NCBI GenBank assembly: GCA_934621385.1
Contig: CAKTUI010000058.1
Location: forward strand, 1 to 5,860
Length of the DNA stretch: 5,860 nt
DNA from: an uncultured Kiritimatiellota bacterium
GTDB lineage: Bacteria; Verrucomicrobiota; Kiritimatiellia; RFP12; UBA1067
Reading direction: 5' to 3'
Shown here: piece after piece, positions 5,075 to 5,860 of the stretch
How the letters are laid out: each line of letters starts with the position of its first letter
Position numbering within the stretch: the stretch's first letter is position 1
The notes under the pieces: model-generated
Told to the model about the DNA's origin: nothing
The model's database searches: none
Seen by the model: the letters and a program-made list of their open reading frames with translations, nothing else
Translations under genes and position numbers: made by a program

Positions 5075-5752
5075 TCAGTTCGCAGAATCCACGGCAGGAA
5101 TCGTCACCGTCGCAGTATCGGCGGTATCGATCAGGATGCCCTGCCCGGGATCAAGCGTGATGTTCGCAAGCTCAAGTGCATCGTTCAGCCAGCCATCCTT
5201 TTCCTGTCCGGATTCCGCCGCCGAAACATAGTAGTAGGTTGCGGTTGTGGCACCGCCTTCATCGAGAATTTGGATGTTGTCACCCCAGTCGGTGGCATTT
5301 TCAATCGTGATGTCCTGAATGTTAACAGTCGCCGGAGTGTTGTTGCCGACGAAATTGAACCCGGGAACGGTCGTGAACACGGTGTCAGCCGTCGAGACTG
5401 AACCAGAGAAGGTGAGCACAGCCGTCGCGGCGGTGTCAATCAGAATGCTCTGACCAGGTTCAATCGTGACATTTGCGAGTTCAAGCGTATCGTCCAACCA
5501 TCCGTCTTTCTCTTGTCCAGATTCCGCCGCTGAAACATAGTAGTAGGTGGCGACGGTTGCGCCGCCCTCGTCGAGGATTTGGATGTTATCGCCCCAGTCG
5601 GTGGCATCCTTGATCTTGATGTCCTGGATGTTAACCTTCCCGCCCGCAACGGGTGTAAAGGTCGGGATGACGAAGTTGAATCCCGCCACCGTCTCCTTCG
5701 TCTGATACCCCACGATGCTTTCGGCGCGGCCGGGACCAAGTGGGCGCGGCAT
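5075..5752 (-). CDS. Tandem-repeat envelope-type protein lacking a signal peptide; possibly 5'-truncated
   Basis: The most plausible ATG (5752) gives 225 residues; an alternative TTG at 5797 adds 15. From residue 10 the sequence reads AESIVGYQTKETVAGFNF. To my recollection this resembles the mature N-terminus of exported proteins common in PEP-CTERM-bearing PVC bacteria, where it follows a signal peptide. Here it is preceded by MPRPLGPGR, encoded by the edge of a GC hairpin, with no hydrophobic segment. Two tandem copies of one domain follow (about 24-116 and 131-219). They share NIQDI, ATDWGDNIQILDEGGAT, TYYYVSAAESGQEKDGWL, LELAN and ILIDTA at a fixed offset of 103 residues. No PEP-CTERM tail is present. 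The frame is open throughout and substitutions are mostly conservative, suggesting past or present selection. It may be a real gene with an unrecognised start, a broken gene or an assembly join. Fold and function are not recognised. Confidence 0.6.
   Translation of the reverse strand: MPRPLGPGRAESIVGYQTKETVAGFNFVIPTFTPVAGGKVNIQDIKIKDATDWGDNIQILDEGGATVATYYYVSAAESGQEKDGWLDDTLELANVTIEPGQSILIDTAATAVLTFSGSVSTADTVFTTVPGFNFVGNNTPATVNIQDITIENATDWGDNIQILDEGGATTATYYYVSAAESGQEKDGWLNDALELANITLDPGQGILIDTADTATVTIPAVDSAN
5111..5329 (-). repeat. Internal tandem repeat, unit 2
   Basis: This is the second copy within the minus-strand repeat protein and aligns without gaps to 5420-5638 at an offset of 309 bp (103 codons). 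Identical blocks include CAGTCGGTGGCAT and GAAACATAGTAGTAGGT on the plus strand. Most differences fall at third codon positions. Confidence 0.88.
5420..5638 (-). repeat. Internal tandem repeat, unit 1
   Basis: This is the first copy, encoding about residues 39-111 of the protein. Similarity to unit 2 extends further toward the N-terminus (GFNFV at 24-28 and 131-135), with a four-residue length difference. The copies look like a fairly old duplication held in frame rather than a fresh one. Confidence 0.88.
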
Positions 5753-5778
5753 CCCGCCCCGCCCGAAGTGCCGCGCCC
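5742..5778. other. GC hairpin at the 5' end of the repeat-protein gene
   Basis: GGGCGCGGCA (5742-5751) pairs perfectly with TGCCGCGCCC (5769-5778) around a 17-nt C-rich loop. No T-run follows on either strand. The arms share GGGCGCGGC/GCCGCGCCC with 4300-4337 and GGGCGCGG/CCGCGCCC with the rpsG terminator. It overlaps the putative ATG at 5752-5750 and lies where a signal-peptide coding region would be expected. On the minus strand it follows repeat copy B. Confidence 0.72.
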
Positions 5779-5786
5779 GTGCAGCC

Positions 5787-5857
5787 CAGTTTGTCAAATA
5801 GAAACGACACCCGATAGATAAGCAGGCGGTTTCTGATTTGCCAAATACGCGACACTC
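5787..5857 (-). repeat. Modular repeat, copy B
   Basis: Read on the minus strand, this holds GAGTGTCGCG-TATTTGGCAAA (5857 to 5837), then GGGTGTCGTTT (5812 to 5802) and ATTTGACAAACTG (5799 to 5787). These are two tandem versions of one module, about 44-47 nt apart. The same blocks occur in order at 1-72 on the plus strand, so the two copies face each other across the window. Both copies are followed, just after CAAACTG, by a hairpin. The 10-mer GCGACACTCA (5849-5858) also occurs in the terminator at 4429-4438. No coding frame or convincing promoter was seen. Confidence 0.5.
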
Positions 5858-5860
5858 AAG

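Noticed and set aside
5096..5683. The tandem repeats as a CRISPR or other short-repeat array.
   Set aside because: There are only two units, 309 bp apart, coding in frame for duplicate protein domains; there are no short repeats with unique spacers.
5791..5797. TTGACA on the minus strand (5797 to 5792) as a -35 box for the repeat-protein gene.
   Set aside because: No -10-like hexamer lies 16-18 nt downstream; that region is the GC hairpin. The hexamer belongs to the repeat module.
1..5860. The 13-bp inverted match at the window ends read as terminal inverted repeats of a transposon.
   Set aside because: The interior holds housekeeping ribosomal genes and no transposase, the bases just inside the match differ, and the similarity continues as spaced modules instead.

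Overview
The window is a GC-rich stretch of bacterial chromosome. It probably comes from the Verrucomicrobiota/Kiritimatiellota neighbourhood (PVC superphylum). This is inferred from a short PEP-CTERM surface protein, an 'AESIVGYQT'-type secreted-domain protein next to it, an S7 with a 13-residue insertion, and promoters using a TGG-TATAAT extended -10. No 16S or other decisive marker is present, so the placement is tentative.

Layout. 1-168: repeat-like leader (copy A of a modular repeat), a small hairpin, and a good sigma-70 promoter. 169-1068: rpsL and rpsG (ribosomal proteins S12 and S7), separated by only 3 nt and closed by a strong intrinsic terminator at 1098-1129. fusA and tuf do not follow. 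1149-2276 (minus): a calcineurin-like phosphoesterase with a transmembrane anchor and an extracytoplasmic tail, convergent with rpsG. 2277-2358: a divergent control region with a perfect 13-bp inverted repeat whose arms are the two -10 boxes. The minus-strand message looks leaderless. 2359-4238: an OmpR/PhoB-type response regulator and its membrane histidine kinase, overlapping by ATGA. 4239-4463: non-coding, with two hairpins, the second a convincing two-way terminator. 4464-5021 (minus): a small PEP-CTERM exported protein. 5075-5752 (minus): a protein with two near-identical 103-residue repeats that starts at the expected mature N-terminus but has no signal peptide. A GC hairpin occupies the place of the missing 5' end. 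5787-5857: copy B of the modular repeat, inverted relative to copy A.

How the parts fit. rpsL-rpsG is a housekeeping translation operon. The phosphoesterase and the two-component system share one promoter region and may be co-regulated. The two minus-strand genes at the right look like cell-envelope proteins of a PEP-CTERM/exosortase lineage. The most unusual signals are the non-coding ones: the modular repeat at both window ends, three hairpins with almost identical GGGCGCGGC arms in different settings, the mirrored divergent promoter with a leaderless start, and the apparent loss of a signal peptide at a hairpin. No complete new multi-gene system is evident.
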